Notes: generated by a model not told the origin, from the sequence alone. Shown: positions 9,129 through 19,412, counted from the first letter of the stretch. The stretch: DNA of 64,000 nt from CAVVEQ01 sp963804865 (GCA_963804865.1 CAWDSH010000001.1:806001-870000); one strand, 5' to 3'. A program made the numbers and translations.

Positions 9129-10139
9129 ATGAATGTACCTGTCGGATCATCCGTCCCTTTCAAGAAAGTTATTTCTGCCCTGCTGGATAATTCAAGACCT
9201 TTTCCAGCGATCTACCTACATCAATTCTCCGATATCCAAAAAGATGAACTCGAAGAACTTTCCAAGATCTGGATAAGCATCACTCCCGAGCGAAGATCAA
9301 ATTTACTGGGTGATCTCGAGGAATTGGCAGAAGCCGACACCATTGTCTGCTTTGATGATGTCGCCCACCTGGCTCTTGGAGATCCCGAGGCGCAGGTTAG
9401 AATCCGCGCCATCAATATGTTATGGGAAACTGAAGACAGGTTGCTTGTCCCGGTGTTCTTAAAAATGCTGGAGGGCGATCCAGATACCGAAGTACGCGCA
9501 GCCACAGCCAGTGCCCTTGGAAAATTCGTTTTTCTCGGAGAAACCGAGGAAATCCCGGCCGAAATCCAGCAGAATATCGAAGATGCCCTGCTCCTTGTTT
9601 CCACGGGTAATGAACCTGTCCTGGTAAGGCGCCGCGCTTTGGAAGCCCTGGGATTTTCCCACCGCGAGGAGGTTGCTTCCCTCATCGAGCAAGCATATAA
9701 GCGCGGCGAAAGAGAATGGCTGATCAGCGCACTATACGCCATGGGGCGTTCGGTCGATCCCAAATGGGAAAAACAGATCCTTCCCATGCTTTCACATGAT
9801 GATGATGAAATCCGCTTTGAAGCAGTACGCGCTGCAGGTGAGCTTGAATTAAAATCTGCCCATCAATCCATCCTGGATGGATTGGAAGAAGGCATCGCTG
9901 ATTTCGACTTACGCATGGCAGCCATCTGGTCATTATCCCAGATTGGTGGCGAGGGTGTTCGTGAACTGATTGAAGATTTATTGGAAAATTGCTCTGAGGA
10001 TGAAGAATGTAAATACTTGGAAGAAGCGCTCGATAATTTAAGCTTTACCGAGGATTTCAGGCTCACGAACATTTTTGATCTGGATGTGGATGAAGACGAA
10101 GAAGAGGACGGGAATTCCAGTCCAGATCCTTTGGATTGA
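9129..10139 (+). CDS. HEAT-repeat protein with acidic tail
   Basis: A 336-residue soluble protein built mostly of tandem two-helix HEAT repeats (for example GDPEAQVRIRAINMLWETED, GDPDTEVRAATASALGKFV and HDDDEIRFEAVRAAGELE). The C-terminus is strongly acidic (DLDVDEDEEEDGNSS). Such proteins are scaffolds; no catalytic motif is visible and no specific function can be assigned. The ATG at 9129 lies 17 bases after the protease gene; the frame is open into that gene but without repeat-like sequence. Confidence 0.82.
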   Translation: MNVPVGSSVPFKKVISALLDNSRPFPAIYLHQFSDIQKDELEELSKIWISITPERRSNLLGDLEELAEADTIVCFDDVAHLALGDPEAQVRIRAINMLWETEDRLLVPVFLKMLEGDPDTEVRAATASALGKFVFLGETEEIPAEIQQNIEDALLLVSTGNEPVLVRRRALEALGFSHREEVASLIEQAYKRGEREWLISALYAMGRSVDPKWEKQILPMLSHDDDEIRFEAVRAAGELELKSAHQSILDGLEEGIADFDLRMAAIWSLSQIGGEGVRELIEDLLENCSEDEECKYLEEALDNLSFTEDFRLTNIFDLDVDEDEEEDGNSSPDPLD

Positions 10140-10186
10140 TCCCTGCAGATCCACCGATCATCCAAACATCCTCTGAGGGTATAGAT

Positions 10187-10483
10187 ATGGATGAAAGTCA
10201 GCTGACACAATTGCATGCCGTTGTTCATGGTTATGTACAGGGAGTAGGCTTTCGTGGCTTTGTTATGAGCACGGCTTTAGGCTTGGACCTCAAAGGCTGG
10301 GTACGGAATGTAGGTTACGATCAGGTTGAGGTTATTGCTGAAGGCTCAAGGGAAATATTGGATAAGCTTCTTTTCGCACTTCACCAGGGTCCACGCATGT
10401 CCCAGGTGGATAAAGTGGAAGCAGATTGGAATCCTTATTCTGGAGAATTTTCTCGTTTTTCAGTGGAATACGACACTGAATAA
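10187..10483 (+). CDS. acyP: Acylphosphatase
   Basis: A 98-residue enzyme hydrolysing acyl phosphates. The family signature GYVQGVGFRGFV carries the catalytic Arg, and GWVRNVG the catalytic Asn; the end FSVEY is also typical. I chose ATG 10187 (MDESQLTQ) preceded by GAGGGT because it gives the standard length; the frame extends upstream to overlap the HEAT gene stop. Confidence 0.93.
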   Translation: MDESQLTQLHAVVHGYVQGVGFRGFVMSTALGLDLKGWVRNVGYDQVEVIAEGSREILDKLLFALHQGPRMSQVDKVEADWNPYSGEFSRFSVEYDTE

Positions 10484-10512
10484 AAAAACTGACAGGAGCA
10501 TGTCAGTTTTTT
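10482..10512. terminator. Bidirectional terminator between acyP and uvrB
   Basis: Stem ACTGACA/TGTCAGT extended by A and T runs around the loop ggagca; serves both convergent genes. Confidence 0.87.
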
Positions 10513-10521
10513 ATATTGTTA

Positions 10522-12564
10522 TTATTCTTCCCCTGAGAGAATTCGCGCTTTTTGCCAGGGCGGAAGATTGGATTCCTCGGCCAGGATGGTACGCAGCTCA
10601 TATATCTGATCGCGCAGGATGGCTGCCCGTTCGAATTCCAGTTCCTTGGCAGCGCTTTTCATCTGGTTTTCCAGTTCAATGATGACCCGCTGTAATTCTT
10701 TTTTAGGCAATCCGGCAGCTTTTTTCCCGGAGCCATATTCACCGTGTTCTTCACCAACAGCGCTTCCTGAAGTTAACCTTGCGGTCAGGTCATAAACACC
10801 CTTTACAATACTGAGCGGTTCGATGCCGTGGGCTTTGTTGTAATCCATTTGTTTTTTCCGTCTGCGGTTGGTCTCGTCGAGCGCTCGCTTCATCGAATCG
10901 GTTACTTTATCCGCATACATCAGAACCCTGCCGTGTACATGCCGTGCTGCCCTGCCTATGGTTTGGATGAGAGCGGTATCTGACCGTAAGAATCCTTCCT
11001 TGTCCGCATCCAGGATCGCAACCAGCGATACTTCAGGCAGGTCGAGTCCTTCCCGCAATAAGTTGATACCCACGATCACGTCAAACACGCCCAGCCGGAG
11101 GTCGCGTAAAATCCCGATGCGCTCAAGGGTCTCAACTTCCGAGTGCAGGTAATGCACTTTGATGCCCATTTCCATCAGGTAATCCGAAAGATCTTCTGCC
11201 ATTCGCTTGGTTAGAGTTGTTACCAGAACGCGTTCACCGACCTCGACACGCTGCTTGATCTCCCCGATCAGGTTGTCAACCTGGCCAGCGCTGGGACGCA
11301 GCTCAACCTCTGGATCAACCAGCCCGGTGGGGCGAATAATCTGCTCCACCACCTGGTCCGCTTTCCCCAATTCATAGGGACCCGGCGTCGCGGATGTGTA
11401 AATCGTGAAACCCATGTGCTGCTCGAATTCTTCAAATGTGAGCGGGCGGTTATCCATCGCTGAAGGGAGCCTGAATCCATATTCCACCAGTACGGATTTT
11501 CGCGAACGATCCCCATGGTACATCCCTCTCACCTGCGGGATCGACATGTGGGATTCATCCATGAATAGCAGGTAATCTGATGGCAAATAATCGATCAGCG
11601 TCCAGGGTGGCGATCCAACCGGTCGTTGATCAATGTGACGTGAATAATTTTCAATCCCTGAACAATAGCCAACTTCCCGCATCATTTCCAGGTCATAACG
11701 GCAGCGCTGCTCCAGGCGTTGGGCTTCAAGTAATTTGTCGTTCGCTCGAAAATACGCCAGTCTCTCTTCCAGTTCTTTTTCTATATCTTCGATCGATTTT
11801 TTTAGCTTTTCATCCTGGGTGATGTAATGTTTGGCCGGATAAATATCCAGGTGCTCCGGCTCTTCCAGGATCTCGCCGGTCACCGGATTGAGAACCACCA
11901 GGCGTTCCACTTCATCTCCAAAAAAGATCACCCGGAACGCTTTTTGATCTTCGTACGCAGGGTAGACTTCCAGTGTATCGCCGCGCACCCTGAAAACTCC
12001 CTGCCTTAATTCCATGTCGTTGCGCTGGTACTGTGATTCCACCAGCTGCCGTAGAAGAGCGTTCCGACGATAAATATGGCCTTTATCCAGTGGGATCAAT
12101 CCCCTACCAAATTCTTCCGGGTTGCCCAGTCCATAAATACACGAAACGGATGCAACAATGATCACATCCTTGCGAGACATCAGGGCAGTGGTTGCTGCCA
12201 ATCTCAGCCGTTCGATCTCCTCGTTGATATCCGTCTCTTTTTCGATGTATAAGTCAGTCCTCGGGACATAAGCCTCGGGTTGGTAATAATCATAATAGGA
12301 GACAAAATACTCTACCGAATTCTCTGGAAAGAACTCCTTGAATTCTGCATAAAGTTGCGCAGCAAGTGTCTTGTTATGCGCCATGACAAGAGCTGGTTTA
12401 TTAACCTGCTGGATGACGTTTGCCATGGCAAACGTTTTTCCGGTGGCAGTTGCGCCCAATAAAACCTGGTGACGGTATCCTTTTTGGATACCCTTTACCA
12501 GTTTGGCGATGGCTTCTGGTTGATCACCGGTAGGAATATAGGGTGCGTGTAATTTGAAATCCAT
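10522..12564 (-). CDS. uvrB: Excinuclease ABC subunit B
   Basis: A 680-residue UvrB, the damage-verification helicase of nucleotide excision repair. It starts with the family-typical F-x-L-x-A-P-Y-x-P-x-G-D-Q-P pattern, has Walker A GATATGKTFAMA (residues about 37-48), the beta-hairpin region YYDYYQPEAYVP, the helicase motifs DESHMS and QTIGRAARHVHG, and the C-terminal UVR motif that contacts UvrC (LENQMKSAAKELEFERAA). Full length. The damage-coupled mfd gene lies 2 kb upstream on the same strand. Confidence 0.96.
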   Translation of the reverse strand: MDFKLHAPYIPTGDQPEAIAKLVKGIQKGYRHQVLLGATATGKTFAMANVIQQVNKPALVMAHNKTLAAQLYAEFKEFFPENSVEYFVSYYDYYQPEAYVPRTDLYIEKETDINEEIERLRLAATTALMSRKDVIIVASVSCIYGLGNPEEFGRGLIPLDKGHIYRRNALLRQLVESQYQRNDMELRQGVFRVRGDTLEVYPAYEDQKAFRVIFFGDEVERLVVLNPVTGEILEEPEHLDIYPAKHYITQDEKLKKSIEDIEKELEERLAYFRANDKLLEAQRLEQRCRYDLEMMREVGYCSGIENYSRHIDQRPVGSPPWTLIDYLPSDYLLFMDESHMSIPQVRGMYHGDRSRKSVLVEYGFRLPSAMDNRPLTFEEFEQHMGFTIYTSATPGPYELGKADQVVEQIIRPTGLVDPEVELRPSAGQVDNLIGEIKQRVEVGERVLVTTLTKRMAEDLSDYLMEMGIKVHYLHSEVETLERIGILRDLRLGVFDVIVGINLLREGLDLPEVSLVAILDADKEGFLRSDTALIQTIGRAARHVHGRVLMYADKVTDSMKRALDETNRRRKKQMDYNKAHGIEPLSIVKGVYDLTARLTSGSAVGEEHGEYGSGKKAAGLPKKELQRVIIELENQMKSAAKELEFERAAILRDQIYELRTILAEESNLPPWQKARILSGEE

Positions 12565-12630
12565 GATGCGAACTCTTGTTCTATTTTGTGGTATTGTAAC
12601 ATATCTTTTGAGCAGTACTTGTAAATAAAA

Positions 12631-13989
12631 TTACTTGCTGACCAGCGGAAGCGTTAAAATAAATTCGCCGCCACCCTCGTCCCGATGGGCAGCCTGTATA
12701 TTTCCTCCTTGAGCAATGGCAAGCTGCCGGGCGATGGCCAGTCCAAGGCCTGATCCTCCCTTGTCTCGGCTGCGGGAGGTTTCGACCCGGTAAAACCGGT
12801 CAAACACTTTTAGCAGAGAGTCCTCAGGGATGCCTGGACCTTCGTCCTGGATTCGGACAATGGCTTGTCCATCGCTGGTTGCTAATGAAATTGTTATGGT
12901 CCCTCCCTTGGGGGAGAAATTTCTGGCATTGGAAATGAGATTTGTAAGGATCTGCTCAACGCGGTCCGGATCGGCATTGATCTTGAGCCGTGGTTTCTTC
13001 TTGGGATTGACCACAATGGAATTCTGGTTATCTTTTAGGGAAGCAGAAAACTTATCAACGATCTTATCGATCAACGAGGTTAAATTAAAGGGAACGGTAG
13101 AAAACCGCAGCTCCCCGGCATCGGCCAGCGCCAGGATGCGCAGGTCTTCCACAAGGCGGGTTAAATGGGAATTCTGCTCAAGCAGGGAAGCAAGGTTTTT
13201 CTTGGTTGGCTTGGTGATCCCGTCCTGCAAAGCCTCCAATTGCGCCTTTTGCACTGCCAGTGGCGTACGCAGTTCATGGGCGATGTCAGAAGTCATGGCT
13301 TTTCTACGCTTTTCTGAAATTTGTATCGAATCGGACATCTGGTTAAAGCTCTTCGCCAGGACTCCCATTTCATCCTCTCCATTGACCGTGACTCGCTTGG
13401 TGAGGTCACCCTTCGATAAACTTCTTGCCGCCAGGGTAAGCTGTTGGATAGGCTTGGTTATTTGCCAAGATAACAATGACGCAAGGATCAGGGCGATCAG
13501 GATTGCGATCAACCCAGCCCGGATTGCTGCATCATTTAAACGCTTTATCAGTGCGGTACTTGCGTTTTCATTAAAGTTGACACCCCCTTCCGGAAGCAAA
13601 TAGCCAATCTTCTTCCCGGATACTTCATGGAGAATAATTGCTTGCTTTTCCTCTTCATCTAAAAGTATCGAAGGTAATATGTCCCCTGAAGAATCAAATA
13701 TCACTCTTCCTGTTGGATCAGCCAGCCGGATCCGCTGTGACATCATCCCCCGGTGTCCTCCCATGGGATTTTCCTGTAGAGTTTTCAGGAATATCTCCAC
13801 GTTATTCCAGTTTTCATAAGTGTCATAGAAATCTTCAAGCTCGGTCACCAGGTCTTCCACACCTGCCATCCCACCACCAACCATATACGCTCTTATTTGC
13901 CTGGGATTATCCAACCGCACAAATAGGATGATCGCCAGGATCGCGACCATTGCTATCATTACAAAGGCAAGAAATAACTTGTTACGCAT
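12631..13989 (-). CDS. Membrane sensor histidine kinase (HAMP)
   Basis: A 452-residue sensor kinase: membrane spans at about 5-24 and 157-175 flank an extracytoplasmic domain of roughly 130 residues, followed by HAMP (about 175-228), the phosphoacceptor helix DIAHELRTPL with His238, and a catalytic domain with N box NLISNARNFS, DEGPGIP and GGSGLGLAIARQL. The gene lies 3 bases after the response-regulator gene, so the two make a cognate pair. The stimulus is unknown. Confidence 0.92.
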   Translation of the reverse strand: MRNKLFLAFVMIAMVAILAIILFVRLDNPRQIRAYMVGGGMAGVEDLVTELEDFYDTYENWNNVEIFLKTLQENPMGGHRGMMSQRIRLADPTGRVIFDSSGDILPSILLDEEEKQAIILHEVSGKKIGYLLPEGGVNFNENASTALIKRLNDAAIRAGLIAILIALILASLLSWQITKPIQQLTLAARSLSKGDLTKRVTVNGEDEMGVLAKSFNQMSDSIQISEKRRKAMTSDIAHELRTPLAVQKAQLEALQDGITKPTKKNLASLLEQNSHLTRLVEDLRILALADAGELRFSTVPFNLTSLIDKIVDKFSASLKDNQNSIVVNPKKKPRLKINADPDRVEQILTNLISNARNFSPKGGTITISLATSDGQAIVRIQDEGPGIPEDSLLKVFDRFYRVETSRSRDKGGSGLGLAIARQLAIAQGGNIQAAHRDEGGGEFILTLPLVSK

Positions 13990-13992
13990 GAT

Positions 13993-14679
13993 CTAACCTT
14001 TTCTGGCTCGGAAGCGATATCCGATACCAAATACTGTTTCAATATAATATGGAGTTTGAGGATTGGTTTCAAGCTTGGCGCGCAAGTTTTTTATATGGGC
14101 ATCAATGGTTCTTTCATATCCTTCATATGCAATGCCTTGTACCACTTCGAGCAATTGCAGTCGTGAATACGCCCTTCCTGGCTGATTCGCCATCACACTT
14201 AATAGATCGAATTCTGTTGGTGTCAGTTTGATTTCTTTGGTCCCTTTTGTTACCTTATGAGCCAGGGTATCAATGATCAGATCCTCGATCTGGATGGATT
14301 GTTGAGTTATTGATTTGATTCCTGAACGCTTGAGAACATTTTTCACCCTTGCAACGACTTCCCGCGGCGAATACGGCTTCACAATGTAATCATCTGCACC
14401 AATTTCCAGCCCAATCAAACGATCCGCTTCCTCCACCCGTGCTGTGAGCATGATGATGGGCGATTCCCCTAATTTACGGATCTCTTTCGCGATTTCAATA
14501 CCGTCCATCCCCGGCAAGTTGAGGTCGAGTAGAACAAGATCAGGTCGTTGCGATTTCCAGGCAAGCAGTCCCTCATCACCTTTGTTGACAATGCTTACCT
14601 GATGACCAGCATTGACCAGGTATTTCTTTAATATCCCTGCCAGCTCCCGTTCATCTTCAATAATTAATAATCTAGCCAT
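13993..14679 (-). CDS. OmpR/PhoB-family response regulator
   Basis: A 228-residue regulator: receiver domain with the acidic pair in IIEDERE, phosphorylatable Asp52 in LLDLNLPGMDG and the switch Lys in DDYIVKPYSPRE, then a winged-helix DNA-binding domain (LTPTEFDLLSVMANQPGR ... RTIDAHIKNLRAKL). First gene of a two-gene unit with the following sensor kinase, 22 bases after mfd. Confidence 0.94.
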   Translation of the reverse strand: MARLLIIEDERELAGILKKYLVNAGHQVSIVNKGDEGLLAWKSQRPDLVLLDLNLPGMDGIEIAKEIRKLGESPIIMLTARVEEADRLIGLEIGADDYIVKPYSPREVVARVKNVLKRSGIKSITQQSIQIEDLIIDTLAHKVTKGTKEIKLTPTEFDLLSVMANQPGRAYSRLQLLEVVQGIAYEGYERTIDAHIKNLRAKLETNPQTPYYIETVFGIGYRFRARKG

Positions 14680-14700
14680 GTGACCATTCTCCTGATCATT

Positions 14701-17700
14701 CTACGGGATGACCCTTGCAGCAATAATGTCTTCAAGTAGACTGCACAGGTCCATTCTCCAGGTATCCTCCTCAGGTTTGAATTTCAACCAGTAGGCATTT
14801 TTCCCTGTCCGTGCAGGTGCCAGCTGGGGTAAATTCCTGGATTTAATACCCTCTGGAAGTGGGGGAAAGCGCAGCACGATTTGATCGCCTTCCGCGGTGA
14901 CTGAAACCAATCCTGCAAGCTCAGCTTTGGCTTTTATCCTCATAAAGAACAGAAGTTCTTTGACTTCTTCAGGTAATGGTCCGAATCGATCCACGAATTC
15001 TTCCTGAAGCGCTTCAATCTCAGCTTCACTCTGCGTATCTGCTATTCTGCGGTATAAGCGTAACCGCATGGTTTGATCCGATACATAATCCGGAGGGATG
15101 CCAATCGACACGGGGAGTTCAACATTGACCAAATTACGTATTTCTTTGATCCCGAAGGTCTTGTCGGGTAAGTGGCTGAGGTCTGCGATCTGGCGGTATT
15201 CACGCACTGAATGGGCCAGCAGCCTTGTATACAACTGAAAGCCCACGGCAGCGATGTAACCATGCTGCCGCGTTCCCAATAAATCGCCCGCTCCCCGCAT
15301 TTCAAGATCGCGCATCGCAATGGAATACCCGGATCCCAGTTGGGTGTTTTCCGCTATCACTTCCAATCGTTCCTGCCCATCCTTCGTTGGAGCACGTCGC
15401 TTATGGCGGAAGAAATACGCGTATGCGCGTTGCGCGCCCCGCCCCACCCTGCCTCGTAATTGGTAGAGCTGCGCCAATCCAAAGGTATCGCCGCGATCCA
15501 CGATCAATGTATTGGCATTGGGTATATCCAATCCCGACTCGATGATCGACGTACAAAGCAGGATATCAATTTCGCCATGTGTGAATCGATGCATCTCTGC
15601 CGCCAGATCCACCTCAGGCATTTGCCCATGCGCAATCCCGATCTTGGCCTCGGGAACAAGGTGGTTAAGGTGCGCGTGCATCGCTTCTATGGACTGCACC
15701 CTATTATGAACGAAGAAGATCTGCCCGCCCCTTTCCAGTTCGCGAAGAGTCGCCTGCCGGACCAGTTTTGGCGAATAAGGTCCAATATGGGTAATGATGG
15801 GTAAACGCTCAGCAGGAGGTGTATTGATCGTCGAAATATCCCGGACGCCGGTCAAAGCCATGTAAAGCGTGCGCGGAATGGGGGTCGCTGTGAGCGTCAA
15901 TACATCCACCTCGGTCCGCATTTTTTTGAAATGCTCTTTGTGTGTCACGCCAAAGCGCTGCTCCTCATCAATGATGATCAAGCCAAGGTCATTGAATTGA
16001 ACATCCTGCTGCAGGAGACGGTGAGTTCCAATGATGATATCCACCTCCCCTACCGCCAGTCGCAGGATGATCTCATCCTGCTCCTTCGGTGTTCGAAAAC
16101 GGGATAGCATTTCCACGGCCACGGGGAAAGGTGCCAGGCGCTCCTGGAAAGTCTCAAAATGCTGCTGAGCAAGCACTGTGGTGGGCACGAGCAGGGCTAC
16201 TTGTTTTCCATCATTGACTGCTTTAAAAGCTGCCCGTAAGGCGACTTCTGTTTTCCCATAACCAACATCACCACAGAGCAGGCGATCCATCGGTTTGATA
16301 TCTTCCATGTCCTGTTTCACTGCAATAATGGCTTTCTTCTGATCCTCGGTCTCGATGTAGGGGAAACTGGATTCCAAATCCTGCTGCCAGGGTGTATCTT
16401 TACTGAAGGAATAACCCTTTGCCACCTGCCTTTTTGCATATAATTCCAGCAGGTCGCGTGCGACTTCCTTTACCGCTTCAGAAACTTTTTCCTTGGCGCT
16501 TGTCCATTCTGTTGTGCCAAGACGGGTCGGTGTTGGGGGGGTTTCATCCGGTCCAATATAACGGTTTAGCCTGTCCGCCTGGTGGATGGGAACAAACAGT
16601 TGATCGCCGCTTTCATATTCCACGCACAGGAATTCTCGTTCAGCACCTTCGAGAGAGCGCTGGACCAATCCGGAAAAACGTCCAATTCCATAGTCCACAT
16701 GAACTACCCAGTCGCCAGGTTTGAAATCAGCGTATGTGTCTTCTGGGGTGGATACCGCCATATGCGCTTTTGGCCTGGGGAGCGGTCGTTCCCAACCAAA
16801 GATCTCACTATCCGAGAAGAGATCAAGTTGTTTACCATCCGGTAAGGACAGTTGCCAGCCTTCTGTCAGCGTTCCTTCCAGGAAAACAGGATTAAGTCCT
16901 TCCTCCAAACCTGCCGTGTTTTCAGACCATAGCTCCTTCAAACGTGAAATCTGTCGGGAAATGATCACAGATTGGTTTCCCTGGAGCAAGCGTTCACCCA
17001 GGTGTTCCACAAGTACTTTTAACCGTCCTGCAAATCTTTGACCCGGAACAAATGCCCTGGATAGTGCAGATCCTTCCTCTTCAGGAGAAAAACCGAGGTT
17101 GATCCAGGATCTTCCCCCCAGGCTATCCTGTAATTCTGCCCATGTGAGATAGGGTACCGGGAAACCGTCAGGGAGGGTTCCTTCCTGAATTGATTCACTG
17201 CGAAATCGAACAGCCTGTTCTTCAGTCTCATTGATCGTGGTTTCCAGGAAATTCTGGTCATCAAAAATGATTACTGCGTTTGAAGGGAGATAATCCAAAA
17301 TGGATGCAGGTAATGTATGCACCATTGGGATATAGAATTCATCCAGGGTTTCGGGAACAGGGTCGATTTTGGTTCCCCGCAATGGAAGAACCTCTCGGGC
17401 GGGTGTAACCAGGAACTTCTCCAAAGGCTCTACCTTCCTTTGGGATGCGGGATCAAATAACCTTATCGAATCAATTTCATCGCCGAAGAAATCCAATCGA
17501 ATCGGGTTTTGTTCTGCCATGGGCCAGATGTCCAGTACACCACCTCGTTTGGAGAATTGACCTGGCTCTGTAACGATCTCTTGATGATCATATCCAAGAT
17601 CGGTCCATGTTTTGATCAATTCGCCGGGTGATATGTTTTGTCGACTCTGAAGATGCTTGCTGGTGATCAGGAAATCCCTGAGAGGGAGAGTCCGTGTCAT

Positions 17701-18090
17701 GACCGCGCGGGCGGTGGCAATGATCAAAGGAGGTTTTCCGGGTTTAACTGCCCCTGGTAAATGATATCTGGTCAACTGCGTCAACGCCTGAATTCGTTCC
17801 CGCCGCGTGTTATTTCCCCAGGCCGCCTGCTCGTAAAAGAGTGGGGTGGGCTCAGGAAAGGAAATGGTTCCCCCATCCGGAAGCCAGAAATTCATTTCAT
17901 CCAAGGCGGTCAAAGCGTGATCAGTGCGATCGGTAATGTAAAGAATAGGCAGACTCAGATCAATGCTAAGGCATGCCAAAATCGGTAAGCGGACTGAACG
18001 CAGCAGGGAAAGGGTTGGATGATTGCCTTTCCCGGAAAGGGAGCTTAACAGATCCTTATAGGCTGGTAGAGAGCGAATACGGTCCAGCAA
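14701..18090 (-). CDS. mfd: Transcription-repair coupling factor
   Basis: An 1129-residue Mfd, the translocase that removes RNA polymerase stalled at DNA damage and recruits UvrA. In order: a UvrB-like N-terminal module (about 1-290), the RNA polymerase-interacting domain around FKPGDWVVHVDYGIGRF (about 455-520), two helicase lobes with Walker A CGDVGYGKTEVAL, DEEQRFGV in place of a DEAD box, TATPIPRTL and QLRGRVGRG, and the TRCF C-terminal domain. The gene begins 3 bases after pth, suggesting translational coupling. Confidence 0.95.
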   Translation of the reverse strand: MLDRIRSLPAYKDLLSSLSGKGNHPTLSLLRSVRLPILACLSIDLSLPILYITDRTDHALTALDEMNFWLPDGGTISFPEPTPLFYEQAAWGNNTRRERIQALTQLTRYHLPGAVKPGKPPLIIATARAVMTRTLPLRDFLITSKHLQSRQNISPGELIKTWTDLGYDHQEIVTEPGQFSKRGGVLDIWPMAEQNPIRLDFFGDEIDSIRLFDPASQRKVEPLEKFLVTPAREVLPLRGTKIDPVPETLDEFYIPMVHTLPASILDYLPSNAVIIFDDQNFLETTINETEEQAVRFRSESIQEGTLPDGFPVPYLTWAELQDSLGGRSWINLGFSPEEEGSALSRAFVPGQRFAGRLKVLVEHLGERLLQGNQSVIISRQISRLKELWSENTAGLEEGLNPVFLEGTLTEGWQLSLPDGKQLDLFSDSEIFGWERPLPRPKAHMAVSTPEDTYADFKPGDWVVHVDYGIGRFSGLVQRSLEGAEREFLCVEYESGDQLFVPIHQADRLNRYIGPDETPPTPTRLGTTEWTSAKEKVSEAVKEVARDLLELYAKRQVAKGYSFSKDTPWQQDLESSFPYIETEDQKKAIIAVKQDMEDIKPMDRLLCGDVGYGKTEVALRAAFKAVNDGKQVALLVPTTVLAQQHFETFQERLAPFPVAVEMLSRFRTPKEQDEIILRLAVGEVDIIIGTHRLLQQDVQFNDLGLIIIDEEQRFGVTHKEHFKKMRTEVDVLTLTATPIPRTLYMALTGVRDISTINTPPAERLPIITHIGPYSPKLVRQATLRELERGGQIFFVHNRVQSIEAMHAHLNHLVPEAKIGIAHGQMPEVDLAAEMHRFTHGEIDILLCTSIIESGLDIPNANTLIVDRGDTFGLAQLYQLRGRVGRGAQRAYAYFFRHKRRAPTKDGQERLEVIAENTQLGSGYSIAMRDLEMRGAGDLLGTRQHGYIAAVGFQLYTRLLAHSVREYRQIADLSHLPDKTFGIKEIRNLVNVELPVSIGIPPDYVSDQTMRLRLYRRIADTQSEAEIEALQEEFVDRFGPLPEEVKELLFFMRIKAKAELAGLVSVTAEGDQIVLRFPPLPEGIKSRNLPQLAPARTGKNAYWLKFKPEEDTWRMDLCSLLEDIIAARVIP

Positions 18091-18093
18091 GAT

Positions 18094-18741
18094 CTAGTCC
18101 TTTTTGGGGAGGTTGTTGAATTGCGTCATCGCCTGGTCAATGCCGGATGAAATGAAAACCCGGATTGCTTCAGTGGCACGTTTTAGAACTTCTTCAAGAA
18201 CATCACGTTCCCCTGAAAGAAAATCCTCAAGAACATAATCAGAAGCCTGCATCTGACCTGGAGGACGCCCAATCCCAATCCGCATTCGTGAAAAATTCTG
18301 AGTATCCAAGCGTTTGATGATGGATGCCATTCCTTTTTGTCCCCCCGCACCACCGCTTGAACGGATACGGATAGTCCCGAGCGGTAGATCGAGGTCATCA
18401 TGAACTACCATTAATTGGTTAATTGGGATCTTGTAGTATTTGAGTAATGAAAATATTGCATCACCGGAAAGGTTCATATACGTCTGCGGTTTTACCAGGA
18501 GCAGTCTCTTAGACTCCCTATCACCCAGACCAGTAATAGCACGCGATTGGACTTTTCCTAATTTAATCCCGGCTGATTCCGCAAGGTGGTCAATCAACAT
18601 GAATCCCACGTTGTGACGATTGAGTCGGTACATCCTGCCGGGATTTCCCAGGCCCGCAATTAGAAATATTTCCGATAGCAGAGTATCATCATTTTTTGGT
18701 TGAATGCGAAAAAGATTCATAACATTTCTCAAAATTGACAT
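18094..18741 (-). CDS. pth: Peptidyl-tRNA hydrolase
   Basis: About 215 residues; frees tRNA from dropped-off peptidyl-tRNA. Signatures are AGLGNPGRMYRLNRHNVGFMLID (catalytic His in NRHNVGF) and VVHDDLDLPLGTIRIR with SSGGAGGQKGM. The ATG at 18741 lies immediately after the stop of the upstream gene; the frame is open 15 codons further into that gene, and an internal ATG at 18720 is possible. Followed at once by mfd. Confidence 0.92.
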   Translation of the reverse strand: MSILRNVMNLFRIQPKNDDTLLSEIFLIAGLGNPGRMYRLNRHNVGFMLIDHLAESAGIKLGKVQSRAITGLGDRESKRLLLVKPQTYMNLSGDAIFSLLKYYKIPINQLMVVHDDLDLPLGTIRIRSSGGAGGQKGMASIIKRLDTQNFSRMRIGIGRPPGQMQASDYVLEDFLSGERDVLEEVLKRATEAIRVFISSGIDQAMTQFNNLPKKD

Positions 18742-18743
18742 GG

Positions 18744-19346
18744 TTACCGGTTTCTCATCATACGGCGAATCCCTAGATATGCCCAAAGTACAATGAAGAA
18801 TACGAAAACGATCAAGATTCCATTGATCAACATTTGCCTGTACTTTTCAGTGGTAATCTCGGCTGGATTGACAGGCGACGGTGTGGCAGTATGCAGGGTT
18901 ATCGGAGTTTCAGGTGCGGAAGACAGATCAACTGGATCGCTCAGTTCACTCGTCCGGCTGCTTGTATCATCGCCTGTGAAATTTCTTACCTCGAGATTGT
19001 TGACAACGGTTTCCAGTTCAGTCCCGTTTTCAAGATGAACAGCCACGCGCAAATTATATGATCCATCTGAAATGGTGGTCGTATCCCAGGAAGTGATGAG
19101 ACCATTTCGGACTGCCTGGTCCTGTCTGGTTATGAGAAACCATTCCCCTTCACTATTTCCTGAATATCCGAAGAACACTTCAGAAAAAAGAAATCCCTCG
19201 ACCTCTGTTTGACCAGATATCGCGACCAAACCTTGTACAGTATCACCTGCCCGCGGATAATCCACTCGTGGGGCATTGGTCGATTCCGATGCATTGACTG
19301 CTAGTATAAAGCTAAGAAATAGTAAAAAATGAGTGAATTTCGGCAT
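18744..19346 (-). CDS. Secreted, membrane-anchored Ig-like domain protein
   Basis: About 200 residues: an N-terminal signal-like segment (MPKFTHFLLFLSFILAVNA), an extracellular beta-rich domain (ITSWDTTTISDGSYNLRVAV is typical of bacterial Ig/fibronectin-like folds), a Ser/Thr/Pro-rich linker, and a single membrane span near the C-terminus followed by a basic tail (YLGIRRMMRNR). No enzyme motif is visible. I chose the ATG at 19346 because it starts the signal-like segment; the frame is open upstream. It ends 3 bases before pth. Confidence 0.72.
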   Translation of the reverse strand: MPKFTHFLLFLSFILAVNASESTNAPRVDYPRAGDTVQGLVAISGQTEVEGFLFSEVFFGYSGNSEGEWFLITRQDQAVRNGLITSWDTTTISDGSYNLRVAVHLENGTELETVVNNLEVRNFTGDDTSSRTSELSDPVDLSSAPETPITLHTATPSPVNPAEITTEKYRQMLINGILIVFVFFIVLWAYLGIRRMMRNR

Positions 19347-19412
19347 TTTCGTAATAGGTAAGTTTAACACGAAGGATTGAAACTTGCAATTAATCGGCAA
19401 GTATGGCAGGTA

